Source of the DNA: Patagioenas fasciata | Lineage: Eukaryota > Chordata > Aves > Columbiformes > Columbidae | Reading direction: 5' to 3' | Length of the DNA: 64,000 nucleotides | Assembly (NCBI RefSeq): GCF_037038585.1 | Contig: NC_092521.1 | Span: 72,592,898-72,656,897 of the forward strand | Shown: in pieces, positions 1-11,867 of the stretch | Numbering within the stretch: position 1 is the stretch's first letter | Layout: each line of letters starts with the position of its first letter | Position numbers and translations under genes: made by a program | The notes under the pieces: model-generated | What the model saw: the letters and a program-made list of their open reading frames with translations, nothing else | Told to the model about the DNA's origin: nothing | Databases searched by the model: none

Positions 1-2925
1 GTAAAAAATAATGGCATGCCTCTTCAAAATGTTTTTATTAAAGGGAGTGTAAAAGCTATGGAAAGTTTTGCTGAGATATGCTGTCAGGGATTAACTTCAT
101 TGTATTTAACTGCTGTCTTGGCAGATGGAAGAAAATTCTTAAGTCTATTGAGCCAAATGATCTATTTGCCTGCTTGATTCTCTGCTGTTACTAACCTCTT
201 ATGTTGCTCCACTTCTCTCTAAAAGCATGTCCTAATGATTACAACATGTTCTATGAAATGTTGGAATTTATGGCCCACAATGTTCAAAGGTGAGGTGCAG
301 CAAACAGATACACAGTGTCACCTGACATTACAGGCACAGACAAGTTATTTTTGGGATCCTTGGCAGAATATTACCAGGGGTTACCAGTCACACACATAGA
401 AATGTTGCTAGGTTAAGATTATAAGTACATTTTACTTGGCAAAGGGCACGAGGGGAAGCCATACATTTACTACATGTGGTTGTAAAAGCAGACATCTGGA
501 GAGGCTTTCCTCTTTCACATGCTGAGTAGTAGAGCAAAAATGAAATTTAAGAATTGTATTATTGGATTTTGATGAAATGTCCAAAGTCAACCCTGCTTTC
601 AGAGCCAAAAGTTAATGGCATGGCATTTTAGATGTCATTAAGTTTGTAAACTAATGAAGGTCAGCTTCTTTAAAGAACAGAAAGAAGCACAGGATTAGAA
701 AGTATTGAAACAATGAAAATAACTTCTTTATTTGCACATGGAAAAGTAGTGGTATTTAATGGAGCAGTCCAGCAGAAGACGATGTAGTTGACTCAACAAG
801 CCTTGTACTTTAGCATTCAGTAAGATGCTGTAAATTGGAAGGGACTTGTGAAATTCAAAGGGATAAATGACTGATAGATGAAATTGTATCCATAGTACAG
901 GTGGCAAATACACTCTTTATACTAGTGCTAATAATGAATTTGTTGGCTTTTTTTTTTTCTATGGATAACAGTCTAAGAGGCAGGGATTCACTGAAATGAG
1001 AAGATAATTTTCTGAGGTCTGTAAAAGAGTCAGAGAGATCAAGACTTCCTTTAATCTTCACTCAAACATTATTATGATTCCACAGAAACTTAAGCATGTT
1101 TTCAAGAGTTTTGTGACCTATCTTGAAACAGATAAATAGCAATAAAATAGGTCATTAGAGTCATCTCCCTTAGTCTCTTAAGATTTTATTTTTCTTAAAG
1201 CGCCCTTTTTATTGCCACTGGTGGTGGCAACCAGGATTCAATAACATTGGAATAATCATTGCTTAAGATCCTTGCAGAACAGATACCTCTGGAAATTCTG
1301 TTTCATTCCCTCATTATTATGGGAAACAGTCCCTCAACCCTCTCTAAAATGCCTCCCAAAAATGTGGCTTCAACTAGTCTACTCATGTCTGTGAGCCACC
1401 TGCATGTACATCTGTGTAGAAAAAATTGGTCATAATGGTCGTTATTACCAATTGTTCTTCTGTTTCCCATTTCATTTGCAAGGCCTTTATTTCTAACTTT
1501 CTTCCCCATTTATACTGCGTGCAAATATTTTGCTTGGTAATACTAAAGTGAAGAGTGACTATAGCTGCCATATCACAAGACTTGTTCCACATGTTGGGTG
1601 AAATCTATTCAATTTATTGACCTTAACTGGTTATTTGAGGGGTTTTTTGTTGATGTTTGTTTGTTTTTGGTTTGTTTTTGTCAGGGTGTCTGTTATAATT
1701 AGAAATGCCCTTCCGGTGAAAGCTGAGGGCCTTTTAGTCCTGTATTTTGTCTCTGACCTTGGCCACTATTAATGTGTTTAGATTTTGAACTACTGTGCAT
1801 GAAGCTGAGTAGGTTACAGAAGATATTGTTAGATTCTGGGCAGTTTTATGCAGTATCACACAACACTGAACCACATTACCTCACTATTCTGTACCGTGGA
1901 TAGATTTGGCATTGTCTGTTGATGCTTAAGCACCTGATGGGTCTAAGTTTGATAGCTGTTTAGGTTGTCAGGATATGTATAGATGAAATGGCCTTTACTT
2001 TCTTTAAATTAAGAGAAGAAATTGATGAAATGGCTGTGAAAACCCTGTTATAAGCCTATCATAGTCTTTTGATGCCTCTGCAGCTTTTCTAGTTTTGAAG
2101 CTGTAGGTTTTGAGTATATTTTATGATGTCCTAGCACTTTTTTTAACCATATGTTTAAGTAATCTGCACTAGGGAGGAAAAATTCTTACTGTTATCCCAA
2201 GTATTCCACCTTTTACAGTGAATTCAGATTTTTCTGTATTTTGTCTCATAGTCCTTTGTGAATGCAGCAATGTCAGGGGGAATGAAAATCAAACAATATG
2301 CTGAAACTTGACATATCCCTGTTGGAATTATAGAATGAGTTGCACAGTGCATCTGAAAAAAATGTGATCACAGAAGAACAGACAGGTCAACATGTTGCTT
2401 ACTGCAAAAAATCGAGAGGCAAAGGAAAAATGTCTTTGCATGTAAGAGAAAGAAAGGGAAGTAGATCAAGAATCTGGCAGAGTCAGCAGAGAAGGAAGCC
2501 AAGAAAAACAGATGCCAGAACTAAATACCAATTCTGTAAGGACTGAATCACTTATTCAGCAGCCATACATTGACTACCTACAATAATTGACAAGAATACA
2601 ATGCTGTTGTCTGCTTGGGAAAGAGTTTTTGCATAGTCAGATTGAAATTATTCAGAGAGGTCAAAAATGGCTGTGAAATCAACTGTCTATTTTTTGTTCA
2701 TACAGATACTATAATGATCCAGATGTCTGCCCGTCAACAAATCACTGAGCAGCTCTCTGGGATATAAACATAGCTTTCAAAGCACATTTGACAACTTAGA
2801 TTATACATTTGCTGTCTGATACTCTGTGATGTATGTATGTGTCCAAATATATTTTATTGTATTTGCAATATCTACGATAATAATCTCTTTGACAAGATAT
2901 GCTACAATGATAAAAGATATAAAAA
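1..2925. other. Intergenic AT-rich DNA, nothing identified
   Basis: No gene, LINE or LTR can be supported. There is a GTTT-rich patch near 1641-1682. Open frames are all under 70 codons and lack recognisable motifs. Confidence 0.7.
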
Positions 2926-2929
2926 AATG

Positions 2930-3148
2930 TTTTGTCATGGGGGAGTCAATTTAGGTGGACAACAAGCTCCAAGCAGACTTTATTCTAGCTAGAAAGGTAT
3001 AGCAAATAAACCAACTAGAAACAGGGTTTATCCAAATTATTTAGCACTCTGACAACACAAAACACAGGTTAGGGTACCAGTTTAGGAAATTATTGTTGTA
3101 CAACCACATAATAATAATGAAGATCCACAGCATGCACGCATTCACTCA

Positions 3149-3182
<34 letters not shown>

Positions 3183-3850
3183 ACAAAACAAAAAAACAAA
3201 AACAACAAAAAAAAACAACCAAACAAAACTAGAGGCCTCTTTCACTCAAGGGTGCCCAGCAGAGAATAATCACTTGCCTGGGTGGGCAAGGACTCACTCA
3301 AGGATATATCCAGAAGGGGAAAACCACCCATCAAAAGAGAAAGAGAGGTGCACTCAGTCCCAGGAAGTTCCCTTAGATAGTGTCCCAATCTAATCGGAGG
3401 GCTCCAGTTCACAGACCCACTGCTGTGAGAGTATCACTCCAAGCGGGTCTTCAGCAGGGGCCCCATTTCACAGCTTGGTCAGATCTGACTGTGGGCAATA
3501 CGAGAGTGGTTCACGAGCTTCTCTGGACACATCCTTTGTTGAGGACCTTGTCAATTGACTCAGGGTCCCACTCCTCCTGCTCCCCCAGCTGGGTGGAGGT
3601 GAAGTCACCCTGCCCTGGCATGGGGGAGGATGTGACCTCAGTACCTTGGCACCACCCTAGGTGTATATGTGGGGACAGGCACAGTGGGGCACAAAAGGTG
3701 CTAAAGAGCCATCAACTACTCTATTGAAGGTTCTGGATCTCATCAGGGGATGTGCAACAAGTTTGCAATTAATCAAAAACGTTATCCGTGATATGACATG
3801 GCATGGGTTCATACCGAAAGTTGTCAAGGTCAGCTATAACATTTGACTTT
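2930..3850 (-). mobile_element. LTR-retrotransposon-like block (probable LTR, boundaries unsure)
   Basis: Read on the minus strand, the right part of an LTR is visible: GCTAGAATAAAGTCTGCTTGG (split here as a polyadenylation signal followed by a short U5-like tail to TTGTCCACC). The rest is moderately GC-rich and unlike the AT-rich flanks. An (AAAAC)n tract interrupts it at 3149-3230. Several in-frame stops are present and no protein can be supported. I could not find a target-site duplication, so ends and class are uncertain. Confidence 0.45.
3149..3230. repeat. (AAAAC)n microsatellite
   Basis: About seven clean AAAAC units followed by a degenerate A-rich tail to 3230. Confidence 0.95.
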
Positions 3851-3875
3851 GATGAGGGCGATGTATCGTGTAGGG

Positions 3876-4012
3876 TGAAGGGACCTTGAGAGTCACCAAG
3901 TTCGTTCCTCTCCTTCAGTACAGGATGAATTGTGCAACAAACTTCCTGATAACTGTTTGTCTAATCTGCTTCTAAAAGCCTCTAATGAAAAAGACTCTCT
4001 AGTTGCACTCAA
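3876..4012 (-). mobile_element. Old CR1 LINE 3' fragment
   Basis: The plus-strand segment gaagggaccttgagagtcacc and the following text (cttcctgataactgtttgtctaatctg, then ttctaaaagcctctaatga) match the reverse complement of a CR1 3' region. The octamer tail is missing or degenerate on the left, so this copy is probably old or was cut by the adjacent LTR-like block. Confidence 0.7.
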
Positions 4013-4356
4013 TAAATGAGTGCTAAAAGAAAAATAACATTGTAGAAAAAGGGTTTTGAGCTATTGAAATTGTGCAGGTAAGTAATGGCTTAGACAAGCC
4101 TTCACTATCTAGCGCACACTCTCTTCATTGAACAATTTCTAGTCTAGCTGCACACGCAAATAGATAAAGAAATAAAAGATAAATTTAGACCAGTAATGAC
4201 TGAGTAATTTTAAGAAATACTACAATATTTTAGGATTATTTTATGTAAAAGCTTGTGTGTTTTTTTAAAATAGAAGAGCAAATTTTTATAACTTCTTTTT
4301 CAGGTGGTGAACTAATTGATTTTTATTAACAGTATGTTGGTATTACAGCTGATTAG

Positions 4357-5032
4357 GATTCTGTCCTGGTTTTGTTAAAAACAAGTTTCTCTTTTAGTGA
4401 ATTTGCCTGTCAGCTAAAGCCTTCATGTTAGCTGCATTTTCCTGGAGAACCCAACACATGTTTTGGTTAAACCTAGCAATGGAATGCAAACTCATTGATA
4501 AGCACGGATGGACATCTCACGAGAGGGGCAACAAGAAAACTGATGACCGAGAGACTGACCAATGGTGTATAACATTCCATTCACGTGAATACTTCATATA
4601 AAAGTGGGAGATCATGAGGATCTCGTCCCTTTTTGCCTTTTTCCCTTTTTTTTTTCCTCATGGCTGACATTAGGAGAGGACCTTGCTGGTCGTCCCTGCG
4701 AACTGAGGCCTAGTGAGAGACTGAATCCAGCTCCGGTTGGCTACAGAGTCTAATCCAGGACTTTGGGTGCTGGCTCTGCAGTTGCTGAGACTTACAAGAT
4801 TGGTTTTGTATATTTTGTATTATTTTCTCTATTCTTATTAGTAGCATTAGTAAAACATCTTAAACTTTTCCAACTCTCTTCTCTCGTTCCTTCTTTCCCT
4901 TCCGATCACCTGTCCTGAGTGGGAAGGGGAGAGAGGGAGGGGCAAAAAGGGGGAAGTGGTGGGGAGAGGAGGTTAACAATACATCTGCCAGGGTTTGATT
5001 GTCACCCCGCAATCCTAACCCTCGACAGATTC
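4357..5032. repeat. GATTC target-site duplication flanking the solo LTR
   Basis: GATTC occurs at 4357-4361 directly before the LTR and again at 5028-5032 directly after it. The exact match fixes the LTR boundaries to the base and implies a fairly recent or well-preserved insertion. Confidence 0.9.
4362..5027 (+). mobile_element. Solo LTR of an avian endogenous retrovirus, 666 bp
   Basis: It begins TGTCCTGGTTTTG and ends AACCCTCGACA, i.e. TG...CA. It is flanked by a perfect 5-bp duplication, GATTC, at 4357-4361 and 5028-5032. A TATA-like CATATAAAAG lies near 4595-4604, followed by a T-rich stretch and a R/U5-like part. The TGTCCTGGTTT opening is typical of abundant ERV LTRs in birds, and the 5-bp duplication fits ERVL- or ERVK-type integration. 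There is no internal retroviral sequence, so this is a solo LTR left by recombination. Confidence 0.88.
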
Positions 5033-5828
5033 TTAACCAGTTACAAATAAGCAAGCAAGCTAGTAAGCAATTCTGCATTTCTATAATGTATATACTTGTG
5101 TGCTGTCAGTGAAGATGGTGTAGCTTTATACATGTACACAGGTAGGCGATGCATGACACAAGGTATTAAACAAATATCCACTCATTCTCATCTTAGAAAT
5201 AGGGAGACTGATCGAAACAACCCACGCCTGCCACTCCAATGTTGAATGTTGAAAGCCGGGTCTGTTCTGGAACTGGTGCTCTACCACCATAGCCAGAATA
5301 AGTCAGTGTTTTCCAAGTTAATGTAGGACAGCATCTTAATGTCATAATAATTTTCTAACCTTAAAGCAGTATGGTATTTTACAAATTAGTAGTAAATACT
5401 TGCTCTTAATAATGATCTGTTTAATAAATGGTAAGCCGTAAAACTAAAATGTCAAATAAAATCATGGAATCATAGAATCATTTTTGTTGGAAGACACCCT
5501 TAAGATCATAGACTCCAAGCATAACCTAACTCTAGCACTAAACCATGTCCCTAAGAACCTTACCCAGACAACTCTGGAACACTTTCAGGGATGGTGACTC
5601 AACCACTTCTCTGGGCAGCCTATTCCACTGTTTCACAACCCTTCCCATGAAGAATTTTTTTCCTCATATCCAATCTGAAAGTTCCCTGGTGCAACTTCAG
5701 GTCATTTCCTCTCATCCTATCACTTGCTGCTTGGGAGAAGAGACCAACACCCTCCGTGCTATAACCTCCTTTCAGATAGTTGTAGACAGTGATAAGGTCT
5801 CCCTCAAGCCTCCTTTTTTCTAGTTCCC

Positions 5829-7505
5829 TCATAAGACTTGTTCTTCAGACCACTCACCAGCTTCATAGCCCTTCTCTGAACTCTCTCCAGTACTTCGATT
5901 TTTTCCTGTAGTGAGAAGCCCAACACTGAACATAGAATTTGAGGGGGGCCTCACCAGCACCCAGCACAGTGGCATAATCACTTCCCTAATCCTGCAGGTT
6001 ACATTATTGTTGATCCATGCCAGGATGCTGTTGGCCTTTTTGGCAACCTGGACACACGGCTGGCTCATGTTCAGCTGGTTGTCAATCAACACTCCCAGGT
6101 CCTTTTCCAACAGGCTGCATTCCTGTCACTCTACCCCAAGCCTGTAGTGTTGCATAGGGTTGTTGTGACCCAAGTGCAGGACCTGGCACTTGGTCTGTTG
6201 GATCTCATGCAACTGGCCTCAGCCCAACGATTCAGCCAGTCTAGATCCCTCTGGGAGGCCTTTCTGCTCTCAAGCAGGTCAACATTCCCACCTAACATGG
6301 TGCTGTCTGCAAACTTACTGAGGGCATACTCAATCCTCTTGTCTAGATCATTGATAAAGAGATTAAACAAAACTGACTCCAATACTGACCCCTGTGAAAC
6401 ACCATTCATAACTAGCTGCCAACTGGATTTGGCTCTGTTCACCACAACTCTTTGGGCCTGGCCATCCAGCCAGTTCTTTACCCAGTGAAGAGTATACCCA
6501 CCCAAGCCATGAGCTGCCGGTTTCTCCAGGAGAGTGCTGTAGAAAATGGTGTCAAAGGCTTTACTGAAGTCTAGGTACACAACATCTACAACCTCTCCCT
6601 CATCCACTAAATGGGTCACCTTGTCATAGAAGGACATGAGGTTGGACCTGCCTTTCATAAACCCATGCTGACTGGGCCTGATCACTTGGTTTTCTTGTAT
6701 GTGCTGCACGATGGCACTTAGAATGATCTGTTCAATGACTTTCCCTGGCATCAACGTCAGACTGGCAGGCCTGTAATTTCCCAGATCCTCCTTCCAGCTA
6801 TTCTTGTAGATGGGTGTCACATTTGCTGACTTCCAGTCAACTGGGACTTTCCTGGTTAGCCAGAATTGCTGACAAATAATGGAAAGTGTCTTTGTGATTA
6901 CCTCTGCCAGCTCCCTCAGTACCCTTGGGTGAATCCCATCCAGCCCCATAGACCTGTGGGTGTCTAAGTGGTGTAGTAGGTCACTAACCGTTTCAGACTT
7001 CATTCTGCTACCTGTCCCTGTCTTCCAGCTCAGGGGCATGTATACCTGAAGCACAAGTGGTCTCACTGTTAGAGACTGAGGCAAAGAAGGCATTTAGTAC
7101 CTTAGCCTTTCCCTCATCCTCTGTCATTATGTTTTCCCCCTTATCCACCAGAGGATGGAGATTCCCCTTAACCATCCTTTTGTTGCTGATGTATTCATTG
7201 GAGCATTTTTTTGTTCTCCTTTACAGTGGTTCTAGTTGGTCTTTGGCCCTTCTAATTTTCTCCCTGCATAGCTTCACAGCATCCTTGTATTCCTCTTGAG
7301 TAGCCTGTCCCTTCTTCCAATGGTTATAAATTCTCCTTTTATTCCCGAGTTCCAGACAAAGCTCTCTATTTAGCCAGGCCAGTCTTCTTCCCACCAGCTT
7401 GTCTTTCAACACAAGGGGACAGTATGCTCCTGCACCTCTAAGATTTCCTTTTTGAATAACAACCAGCCTTGCTGGACTCCTTTGCCATTTGAGACTGTCT
7501 CCCAA
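5829..7505 (-). pseudogene. CR1 reverse-transcriptase remnant
   Basis: The longest intact piece is 7093-6131 (320 codons). It carries the RT blocks NYRPASLT, QHGFMKGRS, VYLDFSKAFDT (first catalytic Asp), GVSQGSVL and FADST. In an active CR1 the last motif is FADDT; here the second Asp is Ser264 (codon AGC at 6304-6302), which destroys the metal-binding pair. A further piece upstream in the element (7505-7221, LNRELCLELGNKRRIYNHWK) is in another segment of the frame, and the C-terminal part (6110-5829, [14 protein letters not shown]) is displaced again. The protein is therefore broken by frameshifts as well as by active-site loss. Confidence 0.9.
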
Positions 7506-7562
7506 GGAACTCTGCCAACCAGCCTCCTAAACAGATCAAAGTCTGCCCTTCAGAAGCCCTGT

Positions 7563-7658
7563 GTGACCTCATCTAGGCATTCCTGCTCTGGCAGAGGGAT
7601 TGGACTAGATGATCTTCTGAGGTCCCTTCCAATCCCATACATACTGTGATACTGTGAA
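7563..7658 (+). mobile_element. CR1 3' tail nested inside the long CR1, opposite strand
   Basis: The plus strand reads acctcatctaggcattcctg, then gattggactagatgatcttc and tgaggtcccttccaatccc, ending with two TACTGTGA octamers. This is the sense 3' end of a CR1, about 95 bp, whereas the surrounding element runs on the minus strand. The host CR1 sequence resumes at about 7660 (ctggttctgctgattgccct). Confidence 0.88.
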
Positions 7659-7659
7659 A

Positions 7660-8430
7660 GTACTGGTTCTGCTGATTGCCCTCCTTACTTCTGCAAAAAT
7701 AGAAAGCTCAATCGTTTCATGATCACTGTGTCCAAGGGAACCTCCAGCTGACATATTACCCTTGAGTCCTTCTCTATTCACAAAGAACAGGTCCAGTGGG
7801 GTGCCTTACCAGTGGCGTCAGGAAGTTGTCTTCCATACACTCCAGAAGCCTTTTAGCCTGTTTCCTCTGCTGTGTTGTATTTCCAACAGACATCTGGTAA
7901 GTTGAAGTCCCCCATGAGAACAAGGGCTAGTGATCATGAGACTTCTCCCAGCTGCCTGCAAAATATTTACTTTGCCTCTTCATCCTGGTTGAGTGGTCTG
8001 TAACATACTCCCACCAGGATATCTGCTTTGTTGGCCTCCCCCTTGATTCTTACTCGTGAACACTCAATTCTGTCATCACCCCCATCAAGCTCCAGACAAT
8101 CAAAACACTTCCTAACATACAGGTCTACCCCACCTCTTCTCCTTCCTTGCCTATTCCTTCTGAAGAGTTGATGGTCATCCAGTGCAGCGCTCCAATTGTG
8201 GGAATCATCCTACCATGTTTCTGTGATGGCAATCATATCATAGTTTTTATGCTGCACAATGGCTTCCAGGTCCTGCTGTTTGCTCCCCATACTGCATGTA
8301 TTCATATAGATGCACTTCAGCTGGGCTACTGATTCTGCCAGCTTTTTCCAGTGAGAAGCCCTAATTCCTTTGTGGCCATTCTCAGGCACTTCTGCAGTAT
8401 TTAGCACATCTATAATCCTATGTGTCATCT
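7660..8430 (-). pseudogene. CR1 endonuclease remnant
   Basis: The frame 8428-8210 encodes the start of an APE-type endonuclease: LKCIYMNTCSMGSKQQDLEA and YDMIAITETW, matching the conserved N-terminus with its ITET metal-ligand motif. Downstream of that the frame is lost, although the nucleotide sequence still resembles the CR1 endonuclease down to about 7660, where the nested CR1 begins. Confidence 0.85.
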
Positions 8431-8884
8431 ACCGCACACATGTCTCTTATTCCCCTACTTCCACTGAGACAGCAGACCAAAGAGCCTCACTAGCACCCCA
8501 TCCCTCAAATGCTGGTATGCCATTCTTGGGTTTGCCTCTGCTGTGCCTGATTTCCTCACCTTCCCCGTTCAAGACTAGTTTTCAGTGAGCCCTGGTAACT
8601 CATGTCCAAGAAGTTTTTACCCCTTTGAGACAGGTGTGTCCCATTTGCTGCTAGCAGGCCAGGTGTCATGTAAACTGACTCATGATCAAAAACCCCAAAA
8701 TTCTGCTGGTGACACCAGTCCTACAGTCAGGTATTGATCTGCTGTGTCTTCCTGTATCCTTCCTCATCATACCCTCCAACTGAGAGGACAGAAGAGAACA
8801 CTAATTGTGCTCCTGATCCCTTAACCAGTCGTCCCAAGGCCCTGAAGTTCCTCTTGATTGATTTCGGAATTCCCATTTCAGTCT

Positions 8885-10574
8885 CATGACTGAAATGAAG
8901 TGAAAGCTTCTGCCTATTATTGATTAACGAATCTTCCTTGGTGCTCTCAGTAAGAGTAGTGTACTGGGAATTATTCTACTTTAGCTACTTATATTGTGTG
9001 TATCTGAAAACTTATTCTTGCATTTTCACTTTAACGGGTTGATCTTTTCTGTTTTAAATCACTGTGAAGGGATTGCAGAATGTTACTAGATAGTTATGTT
9101 CCAGCTGAGATGCAGATAAAATTCAGTGCAGGATAAAGTGATTCTAATATATAGTTTGTAACGTACATTAGGACTGCATAAGAGAAAGCACTACATAAAT
9201 ATAAATCATCATTATTATTAATAGGAAACAGTATTAATAAAGAAAGAAAAATAAAAAAGTGATATATATGGCCAGTGATAAACTGTAAGATTGCCAAATT
9301 GGATATTGAAGTCAAATTTACTGTCCTGGAAACCAACCAAAGACAATTAATGATCTTATTCAACTGAAAGTTTTGTGTTTCTTCATCTCATCAAGGTATA
9401 GGAAAAATATTGTATAGAGGAAAACTTTCATGAGAGAAATTAAATTGAGAGACTGGCAGATTTGCACAATTATACAAAGCAAGTTTTAAAATACTTCTCT
9501 GTGCATAAAAATGGAAGATTATGAGTGTGTCTATGTGAACAATTTGACTGGACTTCTACTGTTCAGTAAAGTTTCAGTGCATCTTGTATGCACAAGGGAA
9601 GTTTTCTAGAAACCATTCCAGAAAAAATATTGTCGGAATAGCTAGCTTGATGTATATGACTAGCAAGAGGTCGAGTGTTAGCCAAGGACATATCCTCTAA
9701 ACAAGTCATGCAGCAGAATGATTGGTGTTGGGAGACAAAACTATGGAGTTAAAACTTAAAATGGAGATAAAATTTTTATTTTATTTTATTTTTAAAACTT
9801 TAGCTGTTGAATTTTCCAGAGGTCAGCAAATAATGAAAATATCTCTCTACTTCTTGCTATCTACAATTCTTGCTATCTGTACTGGCAAGATTCTTCTCTT
9901 ACTTACTTGTGTAAAAATGATTCTAAATAATTCAGGGGACAGGATTAGAAAGATAATTTGAATCCAAGAAAAAAACTATTCATAAATGAAAGCTGACACC
10001 TGACTGAAAAGTATTGCAAATTTTCAGTTTACAGGTAGAAGAAAAAAAGCAGAACAGAATGTGATTTCAGCACAACTATACACCCCAATGCATATAGGAC
10101 ACAATCTCTGAGAAGTTAAGAATGGTAGGATTAACAGGGATGGAAAGCTTTGTCAGAAGAGACAGGCATAAGGTATAATTACCAATTTAACATGCACCAA
10201 AAAAAATAGAGAGACATGTGACATGTTCATAGAGATTTAGCCAGACCAATATACTTATGGTCATTGTATTGGTAGTATGTAGAGTTTTATGTAAAAATTT
10301 CTGTTCCTTTTACCATGCAGAATTGAGCAAGAGGTGAAGCATGCTTTCTTTTATCTCTGTCTTCCTTTGTGTGTTATATAGCTTAGATACTTCCACAGAA
10401 CTGAGTTAAATAGAGGTAGTTAATCATTGAGCTAATCAACTTTCTCATCAGATATACTGGAATATTTTGGGTTTCATTTTTCTTCTGTTTCACACAGGAA
10501 AATTGGTAATAGGTTTGTTGTTATCAGAATTTTCCTTATCTTCTGTTTTTTCCCTTCACTGCAGAACTACTAAT
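8885..10574. other. Intergenic AT-rich DNA, nothing identified
   Basis: This is the segment between the long CR1 and the CCTT satellite. No feature could be supported on either strand. Confidence 0.65.
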
Positions 10575-10666
10575 CCCTTCCTTCCTTCCTTCCTTCCTTC
10601 CTTCCTTCCTTCCTTCCTTCCTTCCTTCCTTCCTTCCTTCCTTCTTTCTCTTTCTCTCTCTCTCTA
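10575..10666. repeat. (CCTT)n and (CT)n pyrimidine microsatellite
   Basis: About seventeen near-perfect CCTT units (10575-10643) run into a CTTT/CT stretch ending near 10666. The overlapping 114-codon frame rich in FLPS is a repeat artefact. Confidence 0.97.
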
Positions 10667-11229
10667 TTTTATACTCTCTGAACTCCTTCCTTTTATACAT
10701 TTTCAGCCTTGTCTGTATGAGGTAGTTTTAGTGATTTCCCCCATGATATTTAACACCATCATTATCACTGCTCAGAATGACTCTGAAGAACAGTTGAACC
10801 TTATGTTATAGCAATATGGGAGGCAATTCATGATGCCTTCCATTTGTCACTACAAAATCAACTCTAGAACAGATTTTAAGAGGAGACTTTGACAGTAAAA
10901 AACTTTCTACCAGCTAAAAAATTTTCTCTGATCATTCTTGAAATCCCTTGCCTGATCAAGGGAAAACTGAGGTCTAATTGTGTAATCATTCAAAGACCTG
11001 AGAATTTGTGTTTTCAAGACAAAACTCTAAATGTAACCAGTTCCCTACTTCTTTTAAATGCCCTTTCTTGGCTAGTGGTATTTTGAGGGTTTATTAGCTA
11101 TTTAATGTGGTCGCTGTATTATTTGATAGACTTGAAATATCATTTTCTTCCTCAGATCTTTCTTTTTCTCATAACGACTAATGAAAGGATTGTTTTATAT
11201 TGACAAGGTTCCCTCATTGACAAAAAGCT

Positions 11230-11460
<231 letters not shown>

Positions 11461-11867
11461 ACAAGAAACATAAAGAACTGCAATGAAAAAGAAATGTATG
11501 AATAAATAAACATTCAAAGGACCCAACAACAAATCACCCTGAAGGAAAGTAATGCAGAGAAGGAAACTGAAAAGAACCATCATCCTTATCAGCAGTCAGT
11601 GACAGGCAGTGATCAGGGCAACTCTGTCTCCTTTGAGGTAGTCAACCCAGTATATGGAAAGAATTTCTGGATAAACGTTGGTTTGCTTCTTGCCTCTGAA
11701 ATCCCATGCTGCACTCAATAACATTTCCCAAAAGACTTATCACAACCAGAAGGTTTTGTTGAAATTAAAGATAAGTCAGTCACACATTATGTCATGCATT
11801 CTACAACCTAGAGGCTGTCTTTTTTTTTTTTTTTTTCACTCCTCTTTTCCTGAACAACAAGGAGGGC

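Larger units (their letters stand above)
5461..8880 (-). mobile_element. Long CR1 LINE, decayed, with a nested insertion
   Basis: On the minus strand this is a non-LTR retrotransposon of the CR1 family, about 3.4 kb long. The 3' octamer tail appears on the plus strand as atcatggaatcatagaatca (5461-5480). Reverse-transcriptase remnants occupy about 5620-7505 and endonuclease remnants about 7660-8430. ORF1/5' sequence of degenerate character continues to about 8880, where similarity fades. A full CR1 is about 4.5 kb, so this one is 5'-truncated. The coding parts are split across frames and a second CR1 tail interrupts them at 7563-7658, so the element cannot be autonomous. Confidence 0.93.

Noticed and set aside
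3380-3846. A 115-codon plus-strand frame and its neighbour
   Set aside because: They lie inside the LTR-like block, antisense to its apparent orientation, and show no conserved motif.
10467-10811. A 114-codon frame with FLPS repeats
   Set aside because: The central part is the CCTT microsatellite and the ends match no protein I know.
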